A DNA stretch of 64,000 nucleotides from Actinoallomurus bryophytorum (GTDB taxonomy: Bacteria; Actinomycetota; Actinomycetes; Streptosporangiales; Streptosporangiaceae). Shown in pieces: positions 32,193 to 40,389 of this stretch. Positions within the stretch are counted from its first letter, which is position 1, and each line of letters begins with the position of its first letter. The translations under genes and the position numbers were made by a program. Where the stretch lies: assembly GCF_006716425.1 (NCBI RefSeq), contig NZ_VFOZ01000001.1, positions 620,001-684,000 on the forward strand, written 5' to 3'. The notes below the pieces were generated by a model that saw only the letters and a program-made list of their open reading frames with translations, made no database searches and had not been told where the DNA came from.

Positions 32193-32978
32193 TTATGGAT
32201 CTGTAGTCGCGGTGGCGAGGCCGCGAACGCCCTGGAGATCGGCGCCGGTCAGGTCGGCCCCCGCCAGGTCGGCGCGCGCGAGCGTGGCGTCCGTGAGGAC
32301 GGCGTTCCGCAGAGTGGCGCCGGTGAAGGTCGCGTCGGACAGGTCGCACCCGGTGAGCACGGCACCGTCGAGGTTGGCGCCGGCGAAGCAGAACCGGCTG
32401 AAATCCTGGCCGGCCAGCTCCGCGCCGCGCAGATCGGTCCGCTCGAGCTCGATACCGGTTCCGGGAAGCACCATCGTCCGGCGGCCGAGTACCCCCATCG
32501 CGCCACCGACGTCGTCGCGCAGCCCCCCGTGCCAGTGCGGCCGCTCCTCCGCGTCGGCCGGCGGCCAGGGTGCCTGCTGCCGGACGAAGGCGGCCAGCAG
32601 CGCCGCGACATGGCCGCGATAGTGCGGCGCCGCCTCGGCGATGCGCTCCATGGCGTAGACGCCACCGTGCCGCACCGCCACCTGCTCACTCGCCAGTTGC
32701 TCGACGGCCTTGGTGAACAGGTCGATGAACTGCCCTTCGCGGTTGACGCGCACCTGCCGCATGGTCACCGAGGCCCCCAGCGCCAGGCCGGCCAGGGCCA
32801 GCAGCCCGGCCACGCCCTGCAGAAGTGTCGCGCGGACGTCGTTCTCGGCCCGGAGCCGGTCGGCGAGCGGAAGCGCGGCGTCGCCGACGATCCAGCCGGG
32901 GAGCAGGGCCACACAGGCGACCAGCAGCAGGCCGAGGGCGACGGTGGCCAAGGTCACCATCGCGGCGAACCGGTTCAT
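32193..32978 (-). CDS. Membrane-anchored pentapeptide-repeat protein
   Basis: A 261-residue protein. Two N-terminal helices (about 8-30 and 51-71) precede a conserved actinomycete segment (GQFIDLFTKAVEQLASE, VRHGGVYAMERIAE, 82-114). The C-terminal part (about 180-255) is a pentapeptide-repeat solenoid, A-[DN]-L-x-x style (GAELAGQDFSR, ADLAGADLTGADL). The role of this group is unknown. The start is ATG 32978, though the ribosome site is weak; GTG 33056 is an in-frame alternative. It lies 89 nt upstream of the DGPF gene on the same strand. Confidence 0.82.
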   Translation of the reverse strand: MNRFAAMVTLATVALGLLLVACVALLPGWIVGDAALPLADRLRAENDVRATLLQGVAGLLALAGLALGASVTMRQVRVNREGQFIDLFTKAVEQLASEQVAVRHGGVYAMERIAEAAPHYRGHVAALLAAFVRQQAPWPPADAEERPHWHGGLRDDVGGAMGVLGRRTMVLPGTGIELERTDLRGAELAGQDFSRFCFAGANLDGAVLTGCDLSDATFTGATLRNAVLTDATLARADLAGADLTGADLQGVRGLATATTDP

Positions 32979-33137
32979 ACCCGGTAATCGACCGTCGCCT
33001 CGAGGGTGTTCCACCTCTAGACATGTGACCTTTTGGTCACCTATTCTCGTGGCCACGGCCGGCGGCCTCTCTTCGAGGTCCTCGCCGACACTGCCTCAGG
33101 AACATTCAGCGAGCCCGTGACTCAGCCGGAGGAGATC

Positions 33138-33587
33138 GTGACGACCATGACCGACGCACTGACGACGCAGGTCTACCAGGTGTTCATCAAGGCCACCCCG
33201 GAGCAGGTCTGGGAGGCCATCACCACGCCGGAGTTCACCGCCAGGTACTTCCACGGCGCCCGGATCGAGGCCGCGGAGGACAAGTACGTCTCCCACGGCC
33301 CGAACGGCGACCTGTGGGGCGATGCCGAGGTCTTCGACTGGGACCCGCCGCGCCGTCTCGTCCACGGCTGGCGGTCGCTCTACGACGAGGAGATGGCCAA
33401 GGAGGAGACCAGCCGCGTGAGCTGGGAGATCGAGCCGGCCGACGGCGGGCTGTGCCGCCTGACCGTGGTCCACGACCGGCTCGAGGGCGCGCCCAAGACG
33501 GCCGCGAGCGTCTCCGGACCGGGGTGGATGTTCGTCCTCAGTGGCCTGAAGACCCTGCTCGAAACCGGAGAGCCGCTCACCGCCTGA
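33138..33587 (+). CDS. SRPBCC (AHSA1-like) domain protein
   Basis: A 149-residue helix-grip protein of the AHSA1/START type: VYQVFIKATPEQVWEAITTP, then WGDAEVFDWDPPRRLVHGWRS, SRVSWEIEP and LTVVHDRLEG, ending in the long C-terminal helix WMFVLSGLKTLLETG. Members bind hydrophobic ligands; the ligand here is unknown. GTG 33138 has GGAGG 5 nt upstream; ATG 33147, three codons later, is the alternative. Confidence 0.85.
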   Translation: MTTMTDALTTQVYQVFIKATPEQVWEAITTPEFTARYFHGARIEAAEDKYVSHGPNGDLWGDAEVFDWDPPRRLVHGWRSLYDEEMAKEETSRVSWEIEPADGGLCRLTVVHDRLEGAPKTAASVSGPGWMFVLSGLKTLLETGEPLTA

Positions 33588-33593
33588 ACGCAC

Positions 33594-35969
33594 TCACCCC
33601 AGGGACAGCGCCGCGAGGGCGGCGTTGACGATCGAGCCCGGCAGCAGGTCGTGCAGCTCGTAGAGCTCGGGGATCGAGCCGGACTGGCCGAACTCATCGA
33701 CCCCGAGCGGCACGCACGGCACGCCGAGCGCGGAGCCGAGCCAGGCCATCGCGTGCGAGGCCGCGTCGTGCACGGTCACGATCGGCGCCCGGTCCGCGAA
33801 CGCCGCACGCAGCGCGCCGGGCTGGGACGGTGTCGTCGCGGTCCGCACGCCCTGCCTGAGCGTGCGCCGCCAGGCCGAGTAGAGCCGGTCCGGTGAGGTC
33901 ACGTCGACGACGCTCGCGGCGATGCCCTCCTCCTCCAGCTCACGGGCCGCGGCGAGCGCCTCCGGCAGCACGGCGCCGGTGGCGGCCAGGTAGACCGGCG
34001 GCCCGTCCACCTCGGTCTCGTGCAGGAGGTAGGCCCCGGCGAGGACCTGGCGCCGCAGGACCGCGTCGCCCAGCCGGGCGCGCGCCGCCTCGAACGGCGC
34101 CTGGTCCAGCGGCCGGGTGGTCAGCCGGAAGTAGTAGGCGCCGCCCTCGGCCGGCACCGCGGTCGGGGTCTCGGCGGGCCCGGTCGCGACCCGGCCCAGG
34201 GCGTCGCAGAGCAGCCAGTCCAGCGCCGTGGCGTAGGCCGGCTCGATGTAGGTGACGTTCGGCAGTTCGAGGCCGATGGAGGCGGTGATGCTCGACTGGT
34301 GCGCGCCGCCCTCGGGGGCCAGCGTCACGCCGGACGGCGTCCCGGCGACGACGAACCTCGCGCCCGAGTAGACCCCGTAGATGAACGCGTCCAGGCCCCG
34401 GCACACGAACGGGTCATAGACGGTGCCGACCGGCAGCAGCGGCCGTCCGTGCAATTCGCCCGACAGGCCGAGCTGACCGAGCAGCAGGAAGAGGTTCATC
34501 TCCGAGATGCCCAGCTCGATGTGCTGGCCCTTCGGCCCCTCGGTCCACTTCAGCAGCGGATCGGCGCTCCACGCCCGCTGCTCGGCCGGCGAGAACACCC
34601 CCATGCGGTTGATGAAGCCGGCCAGGTTCGTCGAGGTCGCCACGTCGGGCGCGGTCGTCACCAGGTACGGCGCGACGCTCTCGTCACGTGACAGCTCGAC
34701 GAGGATCTTGCCGAAGGAGTCCTGGGTGGACACCGGCCGCGCGGTACGCACGCCGGTGGCCGCAGGGATCGTGACGTCGAGTGACGGGCTCGCGGGCGGG
34801 CGCCGCAGCGCCTCGCGCCGCTGGTTGCACAGGATCCCGGCGGGGGTGGCCGGGTCGAACCGGTCCCATTCGGCGGGACCGTCGGCGAGTCCCGTGGACC
34901 GGCGCAGCGCGCCGATCTGGTCGGCGGTGAGCAGCGCCGAGTGGTTGCGCGGGTTGCCGGCGATCGGCAGCCCGTACCCCTTGACGGTGTAGGCGAACAC
35001 CACGCTCGGCCGGTCGGTGACGGCGTCGCACTGCGCGTACGCCTCCAGCATGGCGACCAGGTCGTGGCCGCCGAGGTCCTGGACGAGCAGGGCCAGTTCG
35101 TCGTCGGGCAGACCGGCCACGGCGTCGCCGACCTCGGCCGGCGCACCGTCCAGGAACATCTCCCGCAGCTTGTCGCCGGTCAGCCCGAACAGCGCCTGGT
35201 ACTGCTCGTTCGACATCAGGTCGATCCAGCCGCGTACGGCCGGGGGCGCGTCGCGCAGCCGCCGCCCGTACTTGACCTCGACGACATGCCAGCCGGCCGC
35301 CTCGAACTGGCCGCGCCACTGCGCGATCCGCACGCCCGGCACCACCCGGTCCAGCGACTGCCGGTTGAAGTCGACGAGCCACATGACGTTGCCGAGGCCC
35401 TGCGTCGCCGGGTCGGCGATGGCCTCCCACACGTTGCCCTCGTCGAGTTCGGCGTCGCCGAGCAGCGCGACGAACCGCGGCTGCCGCCGCGACTCCCCCG
35501 GCCCTTCCGGCGCGCCCCAGTGGGCGTCCACGTACCGGCGGACCGCGCCGGAGAACAGTGGCGCCGCCGCGCCCAGCCCGACCGAGCCGGTCGAGAAGTC
35601 GACGTCGTCGGGGTCCTTGGTACGGCTCGGGTAGGACTGGAGGCCGCCACGGGACCGCAGCGTCGTCAGGTACGAACGGTCGAGGTCGCCGAGCAGGTAC
35701 TTGATCGCGTGGAAGACCGGTGAGGCGTGCGGCTTGACGCTGACCCGGTCCTCGGCGCGCAGGTACGCGAACCACAGCGCGGTCATCGCGGTCACCAGCG
35801 AGGCGCTGGAGGCCTGGTGACCGCCGACCTTGACGCCGTCACCGGTCTCGCGGTCCCGGTTCGCCGCGTCGACGATGCGTACGGCGAGCCACAGCACCCG
35901 CTGCTGGATCTCGTCCAGGACGTCCAGATCCACCTCGGCGACCTCGTTGTCGCCAACCTCAACGGTCAT
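33594..35969 (-). CDS. Homodimeric pyruvate-dehydrogenase-type E1 (thiamine diphosphate enzyme)
   Basis: A 791-residue transketolase-superfamily enzyme of the AceE type, which decarboxylates a 2-oxo acid with thiamine diphosphate. Seen: substrate-side GGHQASSASLVTAMTALWFA, HASPVFHAIKYLLGD, the diphosphate/Mg motif GDAELDEGN...WLVDFN (about 170-200), the second-half pyrimidine-binding part (IELGISEMNLFLLLGQLGLS, then TLAPEGGAHQSS) and a transketolase C-domain (VVDVTSPDRLY to GVDEFGQSGS). It is about 100 residues shorter than AceE. No E2 or E3 gene is near. AAAGGG precedes ATG 35969. The substrate could be pyruvate or another oxo acid. Confidence 0.85.
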   Translation of the reverse strand: MTVEVGDNEVAEVDLDVLDEIQQRVLWLAVRIVDAANRDRETGDGVKVGGHQASSASLVTAMTALWFAYLRAEDRVSVKPHASPVFHAIKYLLGDLDRSYLTTLRSRGGLQSYPSRTKDPDDVDFSTGSVGLGAAAPLFSGAVRRYVDAHWGAPEGPGESRRQPRFVALLGDAELDEGNVWEAIADPATQGLGNVMWLVDFNRQSLDRVVPGVRIAQWRGQFEAAGWHVVEVKYGRRLRDAPPAVRGWIDLMSNEQYQALFGLTGDKLREMFLDGAPAEVGDAVAGLPDDELALLVQDLGGHDLVAMLEAYAQCDAVTDRPSVVFAYTVKGYGLPIAGNPRNHSALLTADQIGALRRSTGLADGPAEWDRFDPATPAGILCNQRREALRRPPASPSLDVTIPAATGVRTARPVSTQDSFGKILVELSRDESVAPYLVTTAPDVATSTNLAGFINRMGVFSPAEQRAWSADPLLKWTEGPKGQHIELGISEMNLFLLLGQLGLSGELHGRPLLPVGTVYDPFVCRGLDAFIYGVYSGARFVVAGTPSGVTLAPEGGAHQSSITASIGLELPNVTYIEPAYATALDWLLCDALGRVATGPAETPTAVPAEGGAYYFRLTTRPLDQAPFEAARARLGDAVLRRQVLAGAYLLHETEVDGPPVYLAATGAVLPEALAAARELEEEGIAASVVDVTSPDRLYSAWRRTLRQGVRTATTPSQPGALRAAFADRAPIVTVHDAASHAMAWLGSALGVPCVPLGVDEFGQSGSIPELYELHDLLPGSIVNAALAALSLG

Positions 35970-35991
35970 TTGATGCCCTTTCGGCGGAACA

Positions 35992-36002
35992 GCACACTGT
36001 GC
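35992..36002. promoter_or_regulatory. GCACACTGTGC palindrome upstream of the E1 gene
   Basis: A perfect 5-1-5 palindrome 22 nt before the E1 start codon. It could be a repressor site in the leader, but a single short palindrome is weak evidence. Confidence 0.3.
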
Positions 36003-36263
36003 CCGTTGTGCCGCTTATCATCCGACACGAGACTAGAGGACGGTCATATCCGCCCTGCTCCCGCGTCCGGCTCGGACGCCCGCGCCGACGGGCACCGTGC
36101 CGCGGCCCGCGGTCGCGGCATAGATGAGTTGTCTCCCCATCCGGCTCCCGGACACCCGAATGTGTGCCATATGCATCAGACCCGCCTGCCGGCGCGCGCT
36201 TACGATGCACACGGCTTCGGGCGGGCGGTTCCGGGGCTTGTCCGCCTGGGCCGTGGCGTCGGG

Positions 36264-36298
36264 GGCGGCATGCGTGCGCGTGTGGCTCGCATGCCGCC
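36264..36298. promoter_or_regulatory. Perfect 11-bp inverted repeat before the HipA-like gene
   Basis: GGCGGCATGCG (36264-36274) faces CGCATGCCGCC (36288-36298) with a 13-nt loop, ending 21 nt before the start codon. It could be an operator or a leader hairpin that limits translation. Confidence 0.5.
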
Positions 36299-36319
36299 AC
36301 ACCTCGATACGGTAAGCCC

Positions 36320-37144
36320 GTGCTGCCCAACGTCACCGCCACCCGTTACGTGACGCCGCTGCGTGAGGGCGGGTCGCTGCCCGCCATCGTGGAGGCCGAC
36401 GATCTCGGCACCTATGTCGTGAAGTTCCACGGCGCGGGCCAGGGACGCAAGGCCCTGGTCGCCGAGATCATCTCCGGCGAGCTCGGCCGCCGCCTCGGCC
36501 TGCGCGTACCCGACATCGTCACGGTCGACGTCGACCCGGTGATCGGCCGGCACGAGCCCGACCCGGACGTCCAGGACCTGCTCAAGGCGAGCCCCGGCCG
36601 CAACCTGGGCATCGACTACCTGCCCGGCTCGCTCGGCTTCGACCCGCTCGCCTGGGCACCGGATCCCGCGTTCGCCGCGTCGGTGCTGTGGTTCGACGCC
36701 CTCATCGGCAACGTCGACCGCAGCTGGCGCAACCCCAACCTCCTCGTCTGGCACGGGGAGGTGTGGCTGATCGACCACGGCGCGAGCCTGTACTTCCACC
36801 ACGCCTGGGCGAGCGCCGCGAAACTGGTCGCCAGGCCGTACGACGCCGATGACCATGTCCTGGCGACGTTCGTCGACGACGACGCGCTCGGCGCGGCCGG
36901 TCGCGCGCTCGCGCCGCTGGTCACCGGCGACCTGCTCCGTGAGGTGGTGGATCTCGTGCCCGTCGCGTGGCTGGAGGACGAGCCCGGCTTCGACTCCCCC
37001 GCGGACGTCGCGGCCGCCTATGTCGCGCACCTGCGCGCACGTGCCGCCGACCCGTCGGCCTGGCTGCCCGAGGTCGGCCCGGCGCGGCCGGCGCGTGCTC
37101 CGGCCCCGCGACCCGCCGCCCGGCCAGGATGGCTGGGCCCATGA
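36320..37144 (+). CDS. HipA-like kinase-fold protein
   Basis: A 274-residue protein of the HipA kinase family. Seen: nucleotide-side segment TYVVKFHGAGQGRKALVAEI (31-50), catalytic loop FDALIGNVDRSWRNPN (125-140) with Asp 133 and Asn 138/140, and the metal motif IDHGASL (151-157), where DHG replaces DFG. It lacks the HipA N-terminal subdomain and no HipB-like gene is adjacent. A Pro/Ala-rich tail ends it. The start is GTG 36320. It overlaps the DUF3037 gene as ATGA, a pairing seen in many bacteria but without a proven function. Confidence 0.8.
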   Translation: MLPNVTATRYVTPLREGGSLPAIVEADDLGTYVVKFHGAGQGRKALVAEIISGELGRRLGLRVPDIVTVDVDPVIGRHEPDPDVQDLLKASPGRNLGIDYLPGSLGFDPLAWAPDPAFAASVLWFDALIGNVDRSWRNPNLLVWHGEVWLIDHGASLYFHHAWASAAKLVARPYDADDHVLATFVDDDALGAAGRALAPLVTGDLLREVVDLVPVAWLEDEPGFDSPADVAAAYVAHLRARAADPSAWLPEVGPARPARAPAPRPAARPGWLGP

Positions 37145-37515
37145 ACGTCTTCGAGTACGCCGCACTGCGCGTGGTCCCCCGTGTCGAACGCGGCGAGAGC
37201 ATGAACGTCGGCGTGATCGTCTACTGCCAGGCCCGCGACTTCCTCGGCTGCCGCGTGCACATCGACACCGCGCGCCTGCACGCCCTGGACGCGGGCCTGG
37301 ACCTGGACGGCGTACGCGCGGCGCTGGCCGCGGTCGAGTGCACCTGCGAGGGCGGGCCGCAATCCGGGCAGGCGGCGGACGAGCCGATGGGCGTGCGGTT
37401 CCGCTGGCTGACCGCGCCGCGGAGCACCGTGATCCAGAGCGGCCCGGTGCACGCGGGCCTCACCGCCGATCCGGCGGCCGAGCTGGACCGGCTCCTCGAC
37501 GCGCTGGTCCGCTGA
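37141..37515 (+). CDS. DUF3037-domain protein
   Basis: A 124-residue DUF3037 protein: start FEYAALRVVPRVERGESMNVGVIVYC and a hydrophobic core CRVHIDTARLHALDAG, ending in an amphipathic helix. It overlaps the stop of the HipA-like gene by four bases, so the two are made together and are likely partners. The biochemical role of DUF3037 is unknown; a modulator of the kinase-like protein is a fair guess. Confidence 0.85.
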   Translation: MNVFEYAALRVVPRVERGESMNVGVIVYCQARDFLGCRVHIDTARLHALDAGLDLDGVRAALAAVECTCEGGPQSGQAADEPMGVRFRWLTAPRSTVIQSGPVHAGLTADPAAELDRLLDALVR

Positions 37516-37558
37516 CTCAGTCCGGCGCGTGCTCGCTGACTCAGTCCGGCGCGGGCTC
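37511..37558. repeat. 24-bp tandem duplication spanning two convergent stop codons
   Basis: The 24 bases at 37511-37534 recur at 37535-37558 with one change (T to G). The first copy contains the stop of the DUF3037 gene and the second contains the stop of the convergent crotonase gene. Confidence 0.8.
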
Positions 37559-38356
37559 GCCGCCGGGCTCCGGACCCTCGTCCCGTCCGCGTTCCGGATT
37601 CCGGTTGAGAAACGTCATGATCCCCCGCTGGAAGTCGTCGTAGGCGACCGGCGGCCCTTCGGCCCGCGCCTTCGCCACGGCGCGTACCGGAGCGAGCGAC
37701 ACGTCCACGGCGTGCTTGGCCGCGCGGATCGCCGAGCCCGGATGGCGTACGACCGACAGCACCAGCCTGCGGGTGGCCGAGGCCAGGTGTTCGACCGGGA
37801 CGCTCCGCGTCGCCAGGCCGAGCCGTACCGCCTCCTCGGCCGAGACCAGGCGCCCGGTGTAGAGCAGCTCCCGCGCGACCCCGGGGCCCGCCAGCACGCT
37901 GAGCCGGGCCGCGAACGACGGGCTGACGAGGATGCCCAGCCGCGCGATCGGCATCCCGATCCGCGCCGTCTCGGCGAGAACCCTCAGGTCACAGGCCAGC
38001 GCGAGCTGGCAGCCGGCGCCCGCGGCCACGCCCTCGACCTCGGCGATCACCGGCACCGGCAGGTCCTCGATCGCGGTGAAGGCCGCCTCCATCGCGGCGA
38101 AGCTCTGCGCGACGTCCGTCCGGTCGGCCTGGACCCACTCACGCATGTCCGACCCGGCGCTGAACGTACCGCCCTGGCCGCGTACGACCACGGCGCGCAG
38201 CTCGTCGTCCTCGGCCAGATGACGGAACGTCTGTTCCAGCTCGCGCCAGTCCTCGCTGGACAGCGCGTTGCCGCGCTGCCCGTCGCCGACGGAGACATCG
38301 GCCACTCCGAGGTCGCGGTACAGCAGTCCGACCTTCTTGGGCTCACCTTCGGGCAC
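37541..38356 (-). CDS. Enoyl-CoA hydratase/isomerase family protein
   Basis: A 271-residue crotonase-fold enzyme. Oxyanion segments are GGTFSAGSDMREW (about 61-73) and EVEGVAAGAGCQLALACDLRV (about 105-125), with the following IGMPIARLGILVSPSF helix. The usual Glu pair is not clearly in place, so the reaction could be hydration, isomerisation or hydrolysis of an acyl-CoA. The acidic Pro/Gly-rich tail lies in the duplicated 24-bp stretch. The start is GTG 38356 with GGGGTGG upstream. Confidence 0.85.
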   Translation of the reverse strand: MPEGEPKKVGLLYRDLGVADVSVGDGQRGNALSSEDWRELEQTFRHLAEDDELRAVVVRGQGGTFSAGSDMREWVQADRTDVAQSFAAMEAAFTAIEDLPVPVIAEVEGVAAGAGCQLALACDLRVLAETARIGMPIARLGILVSPSFAARLSVLAGPGVARELLYTGRLVSAEEAVRLGLATRSVPVEHLASATRRLVLSVVRHPGSAIRAAKHAVDVSLAPVRAVAKARAEGPPVAYDDFQRGIMTFLNRNPERGRDEGPEPGGEPAPD

Positions 38357-38380
38357 TAGACCACCCCGCTCGCGCGTCCG

Positions 38381-38420
38381 CCCACACTGCCGATCGTAGG
38401 CGGACGATCGGCAGTGTGGG
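38381..38420. promoter_or_regulatory. Perfect 17-bp inverted repeat
   Basis: CCCACACTGCCGATCGT (38381-38397) faces its exact complement (38404-38420) around AGGCGG. It lies 25 nt before the crotonase start and downstream of the pentapeptide gene on the same strand. No U tract follows on either strand. It may be an operator for the crotonase gene or an intrinsic terminator lacking a tail. Confidence 0.6.
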
Positions 38421-38454
38421 AGATCGCGTTCAAGCGGCGCTTTGGCGGCCGGGC

Positions 38455-38631
38455 TCAGAGTCCGTACGTGCAGTGATGGGCCGCGCCGGGGAAGTCCAGG
38501 TGGAAGCGGGCTCGCGCGAGGTAGAGGTTGCCGTCGTAGTACTCACCGGTCTGGACGTCGTCTCTCGCAGTGAGGGAAGTCAAGTCGTCGTACCCCGAGA
38601 TCGTGTACCAGGAGCTGCCGAGACACCGGGC
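38455..38631 (-). pseudogene. 58-codon fragment in frame after the pentapeptide gene
   Basis: Directly after the TGA of the pentapeptide gene, in the same frame, 58 codons run to the next stop. The sequence is rich in Trp, Tyr and His (SSWYTISGYDD, EYYDGNLYLARARFHLDFPG, AHHCTYGL) and looks like the C-terminus of a real, perhaps exported, protein. It has no start codon with a ribosome site. It is best read as the tail of a lost gene; read-through of the TGA is a less likely option. Confidence 0.45.
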
Positions 38632-39252
38632 TCAGCCGGAGCGGACGTCGAGCCCGAGCGCCGTGGCGATCATGACGGCCTGGACCGGGTCGATAACCGC
38701 GCCGCCGAGCTGGACGGTGAGCGGGTTCAGCGCGGAAAGATCGCTCCCGCGCAGGTCGCAGCCGGTGAGGTCGGCGCGGTCGAGCGCGGCTCCGGACAGG
38801 TCGACGCCGCGCACCGTGGCGCCGCCCAGCCGTACGCCGGTGAGCTCGCACTCACGCATCCGTACGTCGGTGAAGGACGCGCCGTTCAGGTCGGCGCCGG
38901 GGAGCGCGACGAACGACCAGTCGCCGCCGGAGACCTCCAGCAGGCCGTAGGTGCAGGCGTCGAAGGTGCTGCCGACGAGCTTGCAGCCGGTGAAGGTGGC
39001 GTCGAAGAACGAGCATCGCGAGAAGGCGCAGTTGGTGAACGCCGTGTTGGTGTGCTCGGAGACGTTGAACCGGACCCCGCGGAAGGAGCAGTCGGAGAAC
39101 GTCGCCCCGTTGGTCACCAGCTCGGTCATGTCGACGTCGACGAACTCCACCCGGTCGTGGACCTCGCCGGCGATGTCGCGGCCGTCCCAGTCCTCGGACC
39201 GGACGGTCGTCTCCGTCTCGGGCCCCGGATGCGCGCGTCTGCGGCCGGCCAC
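38632..39252 (-). CDS. Pentapeptide-repeat protein
   Basis: A 206-residue soluble pentapeptide-repeat protein. After a charged 35-residue start, repeats run through VEFVDVDMTELVTNGATFSD, CSFRGVRF, NTAFTNCAFSRCSFFDATFT and LTGCDLRGSDLS (about 38-180), ending in AVMIATALGLDVR. The short coils fit a right-handed quadrilateral beta-helix like the DNA-mimic McbG/Qnr group, but most such proteins have no known target. The start is GTG 39252. It is divergent from the DUF2891 gene. Confidence 0.88.
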   Translation of the reverse strand: MAGRRRAHPGPETETTVRSEDWDGRDIAGEVHDRVEFVDVDMTELVTNGATFSDCSFRGVRFNVSEHTNTAFTNCAFSRCSFFDATFTGCKLVGSTFDACTYGLLEVSGGDWSFVALPGADLNGASFTDVRMRECELTGVRLGGATVRGVDLSGAALDRADLTGCDLRGSDLSALNPLTVQLGGAVIDPVQAVMIATALGLDVRSG

Positions 39253-39344
39253 GGCTAGCGGGCCACAGTGATGGTCGGATGCACGAGGGTGAGGCTACTC
39301 GCGGTAGAACAGGTGTGCGAGACCATCGAGGGACGGGAGCGGAT

Positions 39345-40382
39345 GTGGTCCAGGGCGAGGAACGACGCGAGCGGCTGGCCCAGCAGGCGCGGGAACTCGC
39401 CGAGGTGGCGCTGGTCAACATCGACCGGGAGTACCCCAACGACCTGCGGCACGCGATGAACGGGCCGGAGGACCGGCCCTGGCCCCGCGACGTGCATCCG
39501 TCGTTCTACGGCAGCTTCGACTGGCACTCCTGCGTGGAGATGCACTGGCTGCTGGTCCGCCTCCTGCGCACGGTCCCCGGCCTGGTGCCCGAGGAGCGGA
39601 TCCGCTCCCGGCTGGACGAGCACCTGGCCGCCGAGCCGCTGGCGGTGGAGGCCGCCTACCTGGCCGACCCCGAACGCCGCCTGAACCAGCGCCCCTACGG
39701 CTGGGGCTGGGCCCTGTGGCTCGTCCACGAGGCGGCCACCTGGGACGATCCCGACGCCCGCCGCTGGGCCGCCGCCCTGACCCCGATGGCGGACGCCCTC
39801 ACCGCCGGATTCCTGCAGTGGCTTCCCAAGGCCACCTACCCGGTACGCGACGGGGCCCATTCCAACACCGCCTTCGGCCTGTCACGCGCCCTCCCGTACG
39901 CCCGCCACCGCGCGCGATCCGGCGACGACGCGCTGCTCACCGCGATCGTGGAGACCGCCCACCGCTACTTCGACGGCGACCGCGACTATCCCGCCCGGTG
40001 GGAGCCCTCGGGAGCGGACTTCCTGTCCGCCGCCCTCGTCGAGGCCGAGCTCATGGCCCAGGTCCTGCCGCGCGACCGGTTCGCCGGCTGGCTGGACGGC
40101 TTTCTGCCCGGCATCGCGAAAAGCCGGCCCGAGACGCTGTTCTCTCCGGTCACCGTCTCCGACTCCAGCGACGGCTACATCGCCCACCTGCACGGCCTCA
40201 ACCTCAACCGCGCGTGGTGCTGGCGCCGCCTCGCCGAGACCCTCGGCGAGGACGATCCGCGGACCGAACCCATGATCGAGGCGGCGCGCCGCCACGCCGA
40301 CGCCGCCCTGTCCCACGCCGCGGGCAGCCACTACGCCGTCGAACACTGGCTCGCCTGCTACGCCGTCCTCCTGCTGACCTGA
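39345..40382 (+). CDS. DUF2891-domain protein
   Basis: A 345-residue DUF2891 protein with an alpha/alpha-barrel-like pattern: FYGSFDWHSCVEMHWLLVRL, RPYGWGWALWLVHEA, a central FSPVTVSDSSDGYIAHLHGL and NLNRAWCWRRLAETL, ending HYAVEHWLACYAVLL. The many Trp, His and acidic residues in loops suggest a glycan or sugar enzyme (inference); the activity is unknown. GTG 39345 is chosen since GGGAG lies 5 nt upstream. The stop is 7 nt from the convergent GNAT gene. Confidence 0.82.
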   Translation: MVQGEERRERLAQQARELAEVALVNIDREYPNDLRHAMNGPEDRPWPRDVHPSFYGSFDWHSCVEMHWLLVRLLRTVPGLVPEERIRSRLDEHLAAEPLAVEAAYLADPERRLNQRPYGWGWALWLVHEAATWDDPDARRWAAALTPMADALTAGFLQWLPKATYPVRDGAHSNTAFGLSRALPYARHRARSGDDALLTAIVETAHRYFDGDRDYPARWEPSGADFLSAALVEAELMAQVLPRDRFAGWLDGFLPGIAKSRPETLFSPVTVSDSSDGYIAHLHGLNLNRAWCWRRLAETLGEDDPRTEPMIEAARRHADAALSHAAGSHYAVEHWLACYAVLLLT

Positions 40383-40389
40383 CCGGCGG

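Larger units (their letters stand above)
35970..36319. other. Divergent spacer between E1 and HipA-like genes
   Basis: 350 bp without a gene. It holds the palindrome at 35992-36002 and the hairpin at 36264-36298. Several short frames cross it, but none has coding character. Confidence 0.55.

Noticed and set aside
36320-37515. Classical HipBA toxin-antitoxin system
   Set aside because: No HipB-like helix-turn-helix protein is encoded; DUF3037 is a different fold and the kinase lacks the HipA N-terminal subdomain.
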